The notes: generated by a model from the sequence alone, not told the origin. 62,840 nucleotides of DNA from Methylobacterium amylolyticum (GCF_030700245.1 NZ_JAUYZI010000038.1:1-62840), one strand, 5' to 3'. Shown: positions 1 through 8,740, numbered from the stretch's first letter. Numbers and translations: made by a program.

Positions 1-239
1 GGCCGGGCCGCCGGCGCGGCGGGGGCGGCCGGCGCGGGGCGCGACGCGGGCGCGGCCTCGCGGGCGGGCGCACCCGGGGCGCCGACGCGGCGCTTGACCG
101 TCTCGACCATGACCTGCTTCGTGCGGCCGTGGGAGAAGCTCTGGCGCACGACGCCCTGTTCGATCGGGCGCTTCAACGACAGCGGCTTGCGGGGGCCCCG
201 CTCCGGCATCTTGTCGCCCGGGTTGTTCGTATCGCTCAT
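1..239 (-). CDS. infB: Translation initiation factor IF-2, N-terminal part (cut by window edge)
   Basis: Only the first 79 or so codons are present; the gene runs off the left edge. It starts at the ATG read leftward from 239. The N-terminus contains the stretch LSLKRPIEQGVVRQSFSHGR followed by a Lys/Arg-rich segment and a long Ala/Pro-rich linker, which is the standard start of alphaproteobacterial IF-2. The GTPase domain lies outside the window. IF-2 places initiator tRNA on the 30S subunit. It is last in the visible rimP-nusA-ylxR-infB order, 91 bp after ylxR, matching the conserved operon. The Pro/Ala-rich linker explains the extreme GC at the edge. Confidence 0.93.
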   Translation of the reverse strand, partial: MSDTNNPGDKMPERGPRKPLSLKRPIEQGVVRQSFSHGRTKQVMVETVKRRVGAPGAPAREAAPASRPAPAAPAAPAAR

Positions 240-330
240 CCAGTCCGAACCCTGAGGGTTTCCATCGTCCCGTGGACCGGCGCCCGGTGGCGCCGGCCGA
301 ATCGTCGATCGTGCGTCGTCATCGTGAGGT

Positions 331-1026
331 TTAGCCAATCCGGCCGGTGCGGGCTGGATCGGGCTCCTCGGTCGCCGCGGCGGCGCCCTCGAAGGAGCGT
401 AGCCGACGCCAACGCGACAGGCAGCCGTTGGTCCCGGCTCCTGCGACGAGCGCAGCGTGTATCACATGATCCCGACCCAAGGCCATGTCCAATTCGTCCT
501 CGGACAGGTCGTCGACGATCGGTATGCGCGATATGGCGTCGCCGTGCCGGCGCAGCAAGGCCGCGACGATCTTGCGGCGCCCGTCCGGGCTCGCCTCGGC
601 GGCGTGGATCACCGCCGCCACCCCCGGCGCCCCGCCGATCGCCGCCTCGACCTTCGAGAAGCCCGCGACCACGCAGCCCGCCTTGTTGGCGAGCGCGATC
701 GCCTGCCGGAGATCCTCGCGCAGGCCCGCCGCGATCCGGTCGGGCAGGTCGGGCCCGGCCTGGGCCGGTCCCTTGAACGCCCGCGAGAACAGGTTCTTCT
801 TCACCGCCGCGGCGACCGCGTCGCGCCGGGCGCTGACCCAGGCCCCGCGGCCGGGCAGCTTCCCCCGCAGGTCCGGCACCACGGCGCAGTCGGGCCCGCG
901 CACGAATCGGATCATCCCCTCCGGCGCCTGGGCGACGCGGGTAACGATGCAGGTGCGCGTGGGCGCCCGCCGGCCGGGGCCCGCATCGAGCACCTCGTCG
1001 GGCGCGCTGTCACCGGCCTCGTCCAT
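331..1026 (-). CDS. ylxR: YlxR-type (DUF448) RNA-binding protein fused to an L7Ae-like domain
   Basis: The 231-residue product has an N-terminal DUF448/YlxR domain (about residues 20-95, with the TCIVTR and GRGAWVS motifs) and a second part (about 115-185) resembling the ribosomal L7Ae/L30e fold. Together this is the alphaproteobacterial 'RNA-binding protein' encoded between nusA and infB. YlxR is a nucleoid/RNA-binding modulator in other bacteria; a role in RNA handling is inferred here. The open frame extends upstream to 1239, but the extra 71 codons read through an intergenic repeat, so the ATG at 1026 (MDEAGDSAP) is preferred. Confidence 0.85.
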   Translation of the reverse strand: MDEAGDSAPDEVLDAGPGRRAPTRTCIVTRVAQAPEGMIRFVRGPDCAVVPDLRGKLPGRGAWVSARRDAVAAAVKKNLFSRAFKGPAQAGPDLPDRIAAGLREDLRQAIALANKAGCVVAGFSKVEAAIGGAPGVAAVIHAAEASPDGRRKIVAALLRRHGDAISRIPIVDDLSEDELDMALGRDHVIHAALVAGAGTNGCLSRWRRLRSFEGAAAATEEPDPARTGRIG

Positions 1027-1077
1027 GGGGGGTGGGGGATCCTCTCTCGTGCTGCGCAATCTGAAGGTCGCAAACGT

Positions 1078-1276
1078 GACCGCCCCCTCTCCCCGCGTGC
1101 GGGGAGAGGCCCGCACGGACCCTGTCGTCCGTGCGGGAAGCGGAGGCGGAGCCGGAGCGGCGGTGAGGGGGCGGTTCCGGACGGAGCGCATCCGGATACG
1201 CCCCCTCACCCTCGCTGCCGCTCGCCTCGCCCCCGGCAAGGGGGGCTCGGTCCTCTCCCCGCAGGCGGGGAGAGGG
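1078..1276. repeat. REP/BIME-like intergenic repeat
   Basis: Two CTCTCCCCGC..GCGGGGAGAG palindromes (about 1087-1111 and 1254-1275) flank CCCTCACC/GGTGAGGG arms. This is typical of the G+C-rich palindromic intergenic repeats of Methylobacterium and relatives. It lies between nusA and ylxR inside the operon, so it would be transcribed and could form a large hairpin in the mRNA. Confidence 0.75.
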
Positions 1277-1289
1277 CTCGCGTGTCGCC

Positions 1290-2915
1290 TCAGGCCTGGG
1301 CGGGCTCGCCCTCGGCCGCCTCGGCCTCGGCCCCCTCCTCAGCTTCCTCGCCCTCGGGCTCGGGCAGCGCCTCGATCCAGCCGGCGTGGAGGCGCGCGGC
1401 CATGATCAGCGCCTCGGCGTCGGTGCGGGACAGCTCGAACCCGTCGAGGAAGCCCGCGTGCCGCACCGCCTCGGGGCCGCGGCCCTCGACGTAGCCGACG
1501 AGGTCGTCGGTGGCGCAGCCGGCCAGATCCTCGACCGACTTCACGTCGTTCTCGCCGAGCGCCACCATCATCGGGGTGGTGACGCCGTCGATCTCGCGCA
1601 GGTCGTCCGAGACGCCGAGTTCGCGGCGGCGGTCGTCGTGCTCCTGCTCGATGCGGGCGAGGTGGTCCTGGGCGCGGGCCTGGATCTCGGCGCCGGTCTC
1701 CTCGTCGAGGCCCTGGATGCCGGACAGTTCCTGCGGCTCGACGTAGGCGATGTCCTCCACCGAGCGGAAGCCCTCGGCGGCCAGGAGCTGGCCCACCGTC
1801 TCGTCCACGTCGAGCGCCTCCATGAAGATCTGGGTGCGCTCGGCGAACTCCTTCTGGCGCCGCTCGGATTCCTCGGCCTCGGTGAGGATGTCGATGTCCC
1901 AGCCGGTGAGCTGCGAGGCGAGGCGCACGTTCTGGCCGCGGCGGCCGATGGCCAGCGAGAGCTGGTCGTCGGGCACCACCACCTCGATGCGGTCGGCCTC
2001 CTCGTCGAGCACCACCTTGACCACCTCGGCGGGCTGGAGCGCGTTGACGATGAAGGTCGCCTGATCCTCCGACCAGGGGATGATGTCGATCTTCTCGCCC
2101 TGCAACTCGGCCACCACCGCCTGCACGCGCGAGCCGCGCATGCCGACGCAGGCGCCCACGGGATCGATCGAGCCGTCGCGGGAGATCACCGCGATCTTGG
2201 CGCGCGAGCCCGGGTCGCGGGCCACCGCCTTCACCTCGACGATGCCGTCGTAGATCTCGGGCACCTCCTGGCCGAACAGCTTGGCCATGAACTGCGGGTG
2301 CGAGCGCGACAGGAAGATCTGCGGGCCGCGCACCTCGGAGCGCACGTCGAACAGGTAGGAGCGGATGCGGTCGCCGGGGCGGAAGGTCTCGCGCGGGATC
2401 ATCTCGTCGCGCCGCACGATGCCCTCGCCGCGGCCGAGATCGACGATGACGTTGCCGTACTCGACCCGCTTGACGATGCCGTTGAGGATCTCGCCGATCC
2501 GGTCCTTGTACTCGTCGAACTGCCGGGCGCGCTCGGCGTCGCGGACCTTCTGGACGATGACCTGCTTGGCCGACTGGGCGGCGACGCGGCCGAAATCGAA
2601 GGGCGGCAGGGTGTCGGAGATCACGTCGCCGACCAGCGCGCCCGGGTTGTAGCGGCGGGCCTGATCGAGGGTGATCTCGCGGGCATCGTTCTCCACCAGC
2701 TCGACCACCAGCAGGTGGCGCGACAGGCGCAGCGCCCCGGACTTCGTGTCGATCTCGGCGTGCACGTCGGTCTCGGCGCCGTAGCGGGAGCGGGCGGCCT
2801 TGGCGATCGCCTCCTCCATCGCCTCGATCACGATCTGGCGGTCGATCACCTTCTCGCGGGCGACCGCGTCGGCGATCTGGAGGAGTTCGAGCCTGTTGGC
2901 GCTGACGACGGCCAT
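1290..2915 (-). CDS. nusA: Transcription termination/antitermination factor NusA
   Basis: The 541-residue protein begins MAVVSANRLELLQIADAVA. In order it shows the NusA N-terminal RNA-polymerase-binding domain (1-130), an S1 domain (about 135-200), two KH domains (about 205-350, with GACVGMRGSRVQ and LAIGRRGQNVRLASQLTGW), two C-terminal helix-hairpin-helix/AR repeats (about 365-505) and an acidic Glu-rich tail. NusA binds RNA polymerase and nascent RNA and controls pausing, termination and antitermination. It follows rimP by 74 bp in the same orientation, the conserved arrangement. The acidic tail is common in alphaproteobacteria. Confidence 0.97.
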   Translation of the reverse strand: MAVVSANRLELLQIADAVAREKVIDRQIVIEAMEEAIAKAARSRYGAETDVHAEIDTKSGALRLSRHLLVVELVENDAREITLDQARRYNPGALVGDVISDTLPPFDFGRVAAQSAKQVIVQKVRDAERARQFDEYKDRIGEILNGIVKRVEYGNVIVDLGRGEGIVRRDEMIPRETFRPGDRIRSYLFDVRSEVRGPQIFLSRSHPQFMAKLFGQEVPEIYDGIVEVKAVARDPGSRAKIAVISRDGSIDPVGACVGMRGSRVQAVVAELQGEKIDIIPWSEDQATFIVNALQPAEVVKVVLDEEADRIEVVVPDDQLSLAIGRRGQNVRLASQLTGWDIDILTEAEESERRQKEFAERTQIFMEALDVDETVGQLLAAEGFRSVEDIAYVEPQELSGIQGLDEETGAEIQARAQDHLARIEQEHDDRRRELGVSDDLREIDGVTTPMMVALGENDVKSVEDLAGCATDDLVGYVEGRGPEAVRHAGFLDGFELSRTDAEALIMAARLHAGWIEALPEPEGEEAEEGAEAEAAEGEPAQA

Positions 2916-2989
2916 CGGTTCAGGTTCCTTCTTCTCATCAGCTCATCCGGCCCGGCGCCCGGGAGGGGCCGGCCCACATCGAAAGACGG

Positions 2990-3760
2990 TCAGTGCAGGT
3001 CGTCGCGGTGCTTGACCCGGGCGGCCTTGGTGACGACCGGCTGCTTCGGGCCGGTCCGCGCCGGCTTCTTCTGGGACTTCGGTTTCTCGGCGGGCGCGGC
3101 CTTCCGCGGCGGCTGCCGGGCGGGGCGGACGGGCGCCGTCGCCTCGACATCCTCGGCCTCCTCGCCGTCGTCCTCGGCCGGCGGGCCGCCGCGGCGCAGC
3201 GATTCGCGGATCAGCGCGTCGGTGAGGACGAGGTGGGCCTCGGCGAGGCTCGCGAGCGGCAGGAGGATCCGGCTCGGCAGCCCCTCCTTCACGTCGGGCA
3301 GGTCGATCGGCACCGTGCGCCCCTCGGCGTCGGGGGTGCCGATGATCCCGCGGAAGCGCTTGCGGCCGTCGAGCGGCACGGCGAGCTCCACCTTGGCCTC
3401 GTGGCCGGCCCATCGCGAAAAATCCGAGACGCGGACCAGCGGCCGGTCGATCCCGGGCGAGGACACCTCGAGGTTGTAGGCGCCGCCCACCGGATCGTCG
3501 AGATCGAGGATCGGCGAGATCGCCCGGCTGACCGCCTCGCAATCGTCGATCGTGAAGGTGCCGTCCGGCCGCTCGACCATGATCTGCACGGTGCAGCCGC
3601 CCTGGGCGGAGACCTTCACGCGCACGAGGCGGAAGCCGAGGCCGTGCAGCGGCCCCTCGATCACCTGCCCGACGCGCGCGGCGACGCCGGTTTCGCCGAC
3701 CAGACGCGTCTCGGTGATATCCGATGTCTCGGTGTTGTCCGACATGGGTTGGGCCGACAT
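2990..3760 (-). CDS. rimP: Ribosome maturation factor RimP
   Basis: The 256-residue product has the RimP N-terminal alpha/beta domain (about 35-115, GFRLVRVKV and CTVQIMVERPDG) and the SH3-like C-terminal domain (about 120-190), then a Lys/Arg/Pro-rich tail of about 65 residues that is longer than in E. coli RimP. RimP assists 30S subunit assembly. First gene of the nusA-infB operon. A near-perfect 15-bp tandem duplication (GACATGGGTTGGGC at 3743-3770) supplies two in-frame ATGs, at 3760 and 3745; the second gives MSDNTETSD and may be the real start. Confidence 0.93.
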   Translation of the reverse strand: MSAQPMSDNTETSDITETRLVGETGVAARVGQVIEGPLHGLGFRLVRVKVSAQGGCTVQIMVERPDGTFTIDDCEAVSRAISPILDLDDPVGGAYNLEVSSPGIDRPLVRVSDFSRWAGHEAKVELAVPLDGRKRFRGIIGTPDAEGRTVPIDLPDVKEGLPSRILLPLASLAEAHLVLTDALIRESLRRGGPPAEDDGEEAEDVEATAPVRPARQPPRKAAPAEKPKSQKKPARTGPKQPVVTKAARVKHRDDLH

Positions 3761-3805
3761 GGGTTGGGCGCAGGACCTCGCTTCGGTCCGAGGGCGGTCG
3801 CGGCC

Positions 3806-3835
3806 AAAAAAAAGAGCGGGCCCGGGGGCCCACTC
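3806..3835 (-). terminator. Intrinsic terminator in the leader of the rimP-nusA-infB operon
   Basis: Read on the minus strand, a GC-rich stem of 9-10 bp (arms about 3826-3835 and 3814-3823) is followed directly by eight U residues (3813-3806). This is an almost ideal rho-independent terminator, yet it lies about 45 nt upstream of the rimP start on the same strand and has no minus-strand gene before it. It is either a leader attenuator or the end of a short upstream transcript. Confidence 0.7.
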
Positions 3836-3968
3836 CGAACCGCAGCCTCGCGACTGCCATCAGAAATGTCGTCCTTGAGATAGACGCGGATCGCGGCGAG
3901 TTCAAGGCTGTTCCGGCGCGGCGTCCGCGATGCTGGCGACCGGCGCGGGCCGGCGCTAATCTGCCGCC

Positions 3969-4397
3969 ATGCTCGTCGGCCCCCTCGCCCTGACCGTCGC
4001 CGCCCTCTTCACCGGCGCGGCGCTCTACATCAACGTCGCGGAGCAGCCCGCGCGCCTCGGGCTCGACAACCGCGCCCTGCTCCGGCAGTGGCAGCCCGCC
4101 TACACGCGCGGGCTCGCCATGCAGGCGCCGCTGGCGCTCGTCGGCTTCCTCCTCGGCGCCGCCGCGTGGTGGATCGCCGGCCGGGCCGGGTTCCTCGCCG
4201 GCGGGCTGCTGATGCTGGCGAACTGGCCGTGGACGATGCTCGCGATCCTGCCGGTCAACCGCGTCCTGATGGCGGCCGATCCGGCGGCGGCCGACGGGGC
4301 CGCCCGGGCGCTGATCGTGCGCTGGAACGGCCTGCACGCGGTGCGCACGGCGCTCGGTGCGGGCGCGACCCTCTGCTTCCTCTGGGCGCTGGCCTGA
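3969..4397 (+). CDS. DUF1772 family membrane protein
   Basis: A 142-residue integral membrane protein with four hydrophobic helices. The LYINVAEQPARLGLDN motif near residue 18 and RWNGLHAVRT near residue 115 are typical of DUF1772, a family that includes fungal anthrone-oxygenase-like proteins. Bacterial members have no established substrate, so only inner-membrane location can be inferred. Divergent from rimP, with about 200 bp between them that holds both promoters and the rimP leader terminator. Confidence 0.8.
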   Translation: MLVGPLALTVAALFTGAALYINVAEQPARLGLDNRALLRQWQPAYTRGLAMQAPLALVGFLLGAAAWWIAGRAGFLAGGLLMLANWPWTMLAILPVNRVLMAADPAAADGAARALIVRWNGLHAVRTALGAGATLCFLWALA

Positions 4398-4564
4398 GGG
4401 CGGCGCCGGAGCGCTCATTGGCCGAAGCGGATGCCGGTTCGGCCAATGAGCGCGCGTCGGAACAGGAAATTCGAGCCGCGCACGATTGCAACGCGCTCGG
4501 GAACGGCTCTAAGCGGCGTCGTTTCCACGACGATCAGGCCCCGAGGGCCGCAGGACGGCGCCGC

Positions 4565-5251
4565 GTGATTCCCTGGGTTCCCCTCGACACCGCCGAGATC
4601 CCCGGCGGCGGCACGCCCCTGCGGTTGATGCAGCGCGGCCACGAGTTCTCGATCTTCGCCGGCCCGACCGAGCTGATGAACAGCACCCGCGGCGGCTCGG
4701 AGGAGGCGCTGGCCCATCTCGCCTGCGCGCGGCTCGGCGGCGTGCGGGCGCCGCGGGTGCTGATCGGCGGGCTGGGGATGGGCTTCACCCTGCGCGCGGC
4801 GCTCGCCGTCCTCGGGCCGGAGGCGCGGGTGACCGTGGCCGAACTGGTGCCGGCGGTGGCCGCCTGGGCGCGCGGCCCGCTCGCCGCCGTCTTCGCCGGC
4901 TGCCTCGACGACCCGCGCGTCGACCTGCGCGACGTCGACGTGAACCGGCTGATCCAGTCGGGCCCGGCCGCCTGGGACGCGATCCTGCTCGACGTGGACA
5001 ACGGCCCGGAGGGGCTGATGCGGCGGGAGAACGACCGCCTCTACGACGGCTGGGGCCTCGGCCGGGCGCACTGGGCGCTGCGGCCGGGAGGCGTGCTCGG
5101 CGTCTGGTCCGGCGCCCCGGACCGCAAGTTCAAGGCGCGCCTCCAGCGCTTCGGCTTCGCCGTCGAGGAGGTCCGCCCCCGCTCGGGCGGGCGGAGCGGC
5201 GCCCGGCACGTGGTGTGGCTCGCCACGCGCGCGGTCGCCGCGCCGCGTTGA
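4565..5251 (+). CDS. Spermidine synthase-like SAM-dependent methyltransferase-fold protein
   Basis: The 228-residue product has the Rossmann features of spermidine-synthase-like proteins: GGLGMGFTLRAAL (nucleotide loop, about 75), VTVAELVPAV (acidic residue after beta 2) and AILLDVDNGPEG (about 140). The active site residues of true polyamine synthases are not obvious, so a small-molecule transferase of unknown substrate is the safe reading. No ATG is available near the conserved start. The GTG at 4565, preceded by AGGACGG, was chosen; the open frame continues upstream to 4088 only as a shadow of the DUF1772 gene. Confidence 0.75.
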   Translation: MIPWVPLDTAEIPGGGTPLRLMQRGHEFSIFAGPTELMNSTRGGSEEALAHLACARLGGVRAPRVLIGGLGMGFTLRAALAVLGPEARVTVAELVPAVAAWARGPLAAVFAGCLDDPRVDLRDVDVNRLIQSGPAAWDAILLDVDNGPEGLMRRENDRLYDGWGLGRAHWALRPGGVLGVWSGAPDRKFKARLQRFGFAVEEVRPRSGGRSGARHVVWLATRAVAAPR

Positions 5252-5263
5252 AGCGCTCGCCGC

Positions 5264-6277
5264 CTACGCCGCCGTGCGCGGCACCCGCCCCTCGATCGGG
5301 TAGGCCGGGTCGTTGTAGCCCGGGGTGGTCGGGTGGCCGCTCGTCACGTGGCGGTCCACCAGCGCCTCGTCCTCCGGGGTGAAGGCATAGTCGAGGGCAC
5401 CCAGATATTCCCGCCACTGTTCCTCGGTCCGCGGGCCGGCGATGACGCCGGTGACGAGGCGGTTGTTGAGCACCCAGGCGGTGGCGAACTGCCCGGCGGT
5501 GATCCCGCGCGCCTCGGCGTGGGCGCGCAGGTCCCGGGCGATCCGCAGGGATTCCGGGCGCCACTCGGTCTGCATCATCCGCGTGTCCTGGCGTCCGGCG
5601 CGGCTGTCGGCGGGGGGCGGGGCGTCGGGATCGTACTTGCCAGTGAGCACGCCGCGGGCGAGCGGCGAGTAGGGCACCACGCCGAGCCCGAAATGCGCGC
5701 AGGCCGGCAGGTGCTCGGTCTCGGGCATGCGGTTGAAGGCGTTGTAGTAGGGCTGGCTCACCACCGGCCGGTCGATGCCGACCTCGTCGCACAGGCGGCA
5801 GATCTCGGCGATCCGCCAGGAGCGGTGGTTCGACACGCCGACGTGGCGGATCTTGCCGGCGCGCACGAGGTCGGCCAGGGCGCGGACCGTCTCGGCCAGC
5901 GGCGTGCCGTGGTCCTCCTTGTGGAGGTAGTAGATGTCGATGACGTCGGTGCCGAGACGCTTCAGGCTGTCCTCGGCGGCCTTGAGCACGTGGACGCGCG
6001 ACAGGCCGCGGTCGTTCGGCCCCTTGCCCGTCGGGTTGGCGACCTTGGTGGCCAGCACCCAGGCGTGGCGCTCCGCCCCGATCAGGCGGCCGGTGATCTC
6101 CTCCGAGCGCCCGTCCGTGTAGACGTTCGCCGTGTCGATGAAGTTGATCCCGGCCTCGCGGGCGGAGGCCGTGATGCGGCCGGCCGCCGCCTCGTCGGTG
6201 GGGCCGCCGAACATCATCGTGCCGAGGCAGATCGGCGAGACCTGGAGGCCGGAGCGGCCGAGGGGGCGGTATTCCAT
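5264..6277 (-). CDS. Aldo/keto reductase
   Basis: A 337-residue NADPH-dependent aldo/keto reductase. It begins MEYRPLGRSGLQVSPICLGT and contains the family motifs FIDTANVYTDGRSEE (catalytic Asp/Tyr), KVANPTGKGPND (catalytic Lys region), IYYLHKED (catalytic His) and HVGVSNHRSW. The family reduces carbonyls in a TIM-barrel fold; the substrate cannot be told from sequence. The frame is open for another 64 codons upstream, but the ATG at 6277 matches the family N-terminus. It is convergent with the methyltransferase-like gene, 12 bp apart. Confidence 0.9.
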   Translation of the reverse strand: MEYRPLGRSGLQVSPICLGTMMFGGPTDEAAAGRITASAREAGINFIDTANVYTDGRSEEITGRLIGAERHAWVLATKVANPTGKGPNDRGLSRVHVLKAAEDSLKRLGTDVIDIYYLHKEDHGTPLAETVRALADLVRAGKIRHVGVSNHRSWRIAEICRLCDEVGIDRPVVSQPYYNAFNRMPETEHLPACAHFGLGVVPYSPLARGVLTGKYDPDAPPPADSRAGRQDTRMMQTEWRPESLRIARDLRAHAEARGITAGQFATAWVLNNRLVTGVIAGPRTEEQWREYLGALDYAFTPEDEALVDRHVTSGHPTTPGYNDPAYPIEGRVPRTAA

Positions 6278-6515
6278 GACGGGTGATCCGGGGCGGGGTG
6301 ATCCGGTGGCGACCCGGTCCAATCTCGGCGCCGCGGCCGCGCCGTCAACCACCGCACCGTCGACCGCCGCGCCGACGTAACCCGGACGCCGCCGCGGCGA
6401 ATCGGCCTGCGCGGGCACCGGGGCCCCCGGCAGCCGTTCCGCCACGGGACCGCCCCGGATCCGGGGCAAGGACCCGGAGCCCCACTCCGCTCACGCAGGC
6501 ACCAAGTCCCGAACG

Positions 6516-7439
6516 ATGACAGGACGAACGGTACGGCCCCTCCCCTGGCTCGACCGGGCCGGGCGGCTCTCCCCGCTGAAGCTCGCCGTGTTCCTGGCCT
6601 GCCTCGCGCCGGCCCTGTACCTCGCGGGCGCCTACCGGCTCGACGCGCTGGGCGCCAAGCCGATCACCGCGCTGATCCACGCCACCGGCGAGTGGACGGT
6701 GCGGTTCCTGCTGGCCTCGCTGGCGGTCTCGCTGCTGCGCCGGATCGGCGACTGGCCGCGGGTGCTGCTGGTGCGGCGGATGCTCGGCGTCACGGCGCTC
6801 GCCTACGCGCTGGCGCATCTCGCCCTCTACGTCGTCGACCAGAACTTCGTGCTGACGAAGGTCGTCTCCGAGATCGTCCTGCGGCTCTACCTGACGATCG
6901 GCTTCGTCGCGCTCGTCGGCCTGATCGCTCTGGGGGCGACCTCGACCGATGCCGCGATCCGCAACCTCGGCCCGAACTGGCACCGGCTGCACCGGCTCGT
7001 CTACACGATCGCGGTGCTGGGGCTGGCCCACTACTTCCTGCAATCCAAGATCGACGTGTCCGACCCGGTGTTCTGGACCGGGCTGTTCCTGCTGCTGATG
7101 GGCTGGCGGGTGATGCGGCGGTTCAAGTGGCCCGAGCGGCCGTGGTCGCTGCTGCTGCTCGCGGCGGGCGCCGCGCTCCTGACCGCGGGGCTGGAGGCGG
7201 CATGGTACGGGCTGGCGAGCGGCGTGCCGGCGAGCCTCGTGCTCGGGGCCAACCTCGACTTCTCCGGCCCGATCCGGCCGGCGTGGTGGGTGCTGGCGGT
7301 GGGCCTGAGCCTGCCGGTGCTGGCGCTGCTGCGCGGTCCCCGCGCCCGGGCGTCCGGGACGGCGCGCCCGGCGCCGGTCGCGACCCGGCGCGCGCCCCAG
7401 AACGTGCCCCAGAACGTGCCCTTGTCGCCGCGGGCGTGA
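6516..7439 (+). CDS. msrQ: Ferric-reductase-like heme membrane subunit MsrQ (YedZ)
   Basis: The 307-residue protein has about six to eight membrane helices with the ferric-reductase-like pattern: TALIHATGEWTVRFLLASLA, ALAYALAHLALY and NWHRLHRLVYT, supplying the heme-ligating histidines. MsrQ is the heme b membrane partner that feeds quinone-derived electrons to the periplasmic methionine-sulfoxide reductase MsrP. The C-terminal 80 residues, with two further helices and a Pro/Arg tail, make it longer than E. coli MsrQ (211 residues). No msrP gene is present on either side, so the partner must be elsewhere if it exists. Confidence 0.85.
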   Translation: MTGRTVRPLPWLDRAGRLSPLKLAVFLACLAPALYLAGAYRLDALGAKPITALIHATGEWTVRFLLASLAVSLLRRIGDWPRVLLVRRMLGVTALAYALAHLALYVVDQNFVLTKVVSEIVLRLYLTIGFVALVGLIALGATSTDAAIRNLGPNWHRLHRLVYTIAVLGLAHYFLQSKIDVSDPVFWTGLFLLLMGWRVMRRFKWPERPWSLLLLAAGAALLTAGLEAAWYGLASGVPASLVLGANLDFSGPIRPAWWVLAVGLSLPVLALLRGPRARASGTARPAPVATRRAPQNVPQNVPLSPRA

Positions 7440-7493
7440 TGCCGCAGAACCCGCTGCCCCCTGCCCCGGGGGCGCAGCGGAGTTCTCCTGACC

Positions 7494-7883
7494 ATGCGCG
7501 GCACGCCCCTCGCCCTCGCGGCCCTGCTCGCGTCGACCGCGGCGCTCGCCGCGCCGCCGGCCAAGGAGACGGTCAAGACGCCGCCGCCCGCCGCGAGTCC
7601 GCCCCCGGCCGCCGCGCAGGCCGTCGCCTGCACCCCGCCCGCGGCGCCGCCGGCCTCGGCCCGGCCCCAGAAACCCGCGCTCCCGGAAAAACCCGCCTGC
7701 CTGGACGCCAAGGACGGCTGCCCGGGCTGGGAAGCGTACAGCTACAACGACGCGATCAAGGCGTACAACGCCCAGGCCCAGGCCTTTCGGCCGATCGCCG
7801 AGGCCTACCTTCAGAAGCTCAACGCCTACGTGAAGGCGAGCGCCGACTACGCCCAGTGCGAGGTCAACGCGATGCAGAAGTAG
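7494..7883 (+). CDS. Hypothetical secreted Pro/Ala-rich protein
   Basis: A 129-residue protein with a clear signal peptide (hydrophobic LALAALLASTAALAA, cleavage after about residue 20). A Pro/Ala/Lys-rich linker follows (about 20-62), then a C-terminal segment of about 60 residues with CLDAKDGCPGWEAYSYNDAI and one more Cys. The folded C-terminal part is helical with three cysteines and might form a disulfide. No family recognised. Lies 54 bp after msrQ in the same direction. Confidence 0.65.
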   Translation: MRGTPLALAALLASTAALAAPPAKETVKTPPPAASPPPAAAQAVACTPPAAPPASARPQKPALPEKPACLDAKDGCPGWEAYSYNDAIKAYNAQAQAFRPIAEAYLQKLNAYVKASADYAQCEVNAMQK

Positions 7884-8036
7884 GCGGCTGGCAAGAGGCG
7901 CTTGGCAAGAGGGGGCTGGCAAGAGGGGGCTGAACGGCAGCCTGCGGCCCGGGCCGGGCGCGGTTCAGCCCGGGCGGCGCAGTCTCCCCGGCACGATGGC
8001 CGCGATCCCCGCGGCCGGACGAGCCGAGCGCCGACA

Positions 8037-8399
8037 GTGCCCTCACCCCTCCGTCTCGCAGGCCTCTGCGCCCTGATCCTCGCGGGCGCTCCGGCGCTGG
8101 CCGCCGACTTCGACGCACCCTACCCGCCGCCGGGCCCCGGCCCCCGGGAGCGGATCGACGACGACGACGGGCCGGACCGCCTCCCGCCCCCGCCTCCCCC
8201 GGGACCAGCGTATCGCCGGCCGCACGTCACCGCAGCGCCCCCGGAAGCCTGCCGGGAATTCGTCCGGCGCCGGCTCGATCCCGACGGGCAGCCGGTGCTG
8301 CGGCGGGTGCGGGTCTGCGACGAGCCCGCGTTCGAGCGCGGCCCGCCGCCGCCGCCGGAGGACATCCCGCCGCGGCGCTGGGGCGGTCCCCGCTGGTGA
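8037..8399 (+). CDS. Hypothetical secreted proline-rich protein
   Basis: A 120-residue product starting at GTG 8037, chosen because it is followed at once by a signal peptide (LRLAGLCALILAGAPALAA). The mature part is Pro/Asp/Arg-rich and carries CREFVRRRLDPDGQPVLRRVRVC, a two-cysteine segment resembling short periplasmic proteins common in Methylobacterium. The frame stays open upstream to 7902, but that stretch reads through a run of near-identical GGCAAGAGG repeats and lacks protein-like composition. Confidence 0.6.
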   Translation: MPSPLRLAGLCALILAGAPALAADFDAPYPPPGPGPRERIDDDDGPDRLPPPPPPGPAYRRPHVTAAPPEACREFVRRRLDPDGQPVLRRVRVCDEPAFERGPPPPPEDIPPRRWGGPRW

Positions 8400-8423
8400 G
8401 CGCGTCCTGCGCTCAAGGTCGGA

Positions 8424-8600
8424 TCAGATCCGCGCCGGCGCCTTCTTGAGGGCGGCGGCGAAGGCCTTGAGCTGCCGGTTCAGGTCCGCCAGCTCGTTGA
8501 GCGCGATGGTCTTGTGCCCGTCGCGGACGGCGCGCTCGATGTCCTCGACCTGCGAGGACACGAGGCGGCGGATCGCGGCGGCGACTTGTTCACGGGTCAT
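8424..8600 (-). CDS. Small hypothetical helical protein (58 aa)
   Basis: A 58-codon gene (MTREQVAAAIRRL...). The product is strongly amphipathic-helical with balanced Lys/Arg and Glu/Asp, including QVEDIERAVRDGHK and LADLNRQLKAFAAALKKA. Third codon positions are almost all G or C, as in neighbouring real genes. No family recognised. It is convergent with the preceding secreted-protein gene. Confidence 0.55.
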   Translation of the reverse strand: MTREQVAAAIRRLVSSQVEDIERAVRDGHKTIALNELADLNRQLKAFAAALKKAPARI

Positions 8601-8740
8601 CGGGACTAGGGCTTCGCGGGCTTCGACGGACGGCCGGGCGCGGCCGTCGACACCCCACCGGTGTTAGGCGGGTAGGCTTAACCGTTGGTGTGCACCGCAC
8701 GGCCCGTGCACCGGTGCGCGGTCGCCCTCCGCGGCGCGGA

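Noticed and set aside
1078..1276. Palindromes considered as a CRISPR fragment
   Set aside because: Only two palindromes with unequal spacing and no spacers; typical REP-like element.
4500..4523. EcfG-like GGAAC...CGTT ahead of the methyltransferase-like gene
   Set aside because: Spacer is 15 bases instead of 16-17; kept only as a weak possibility.
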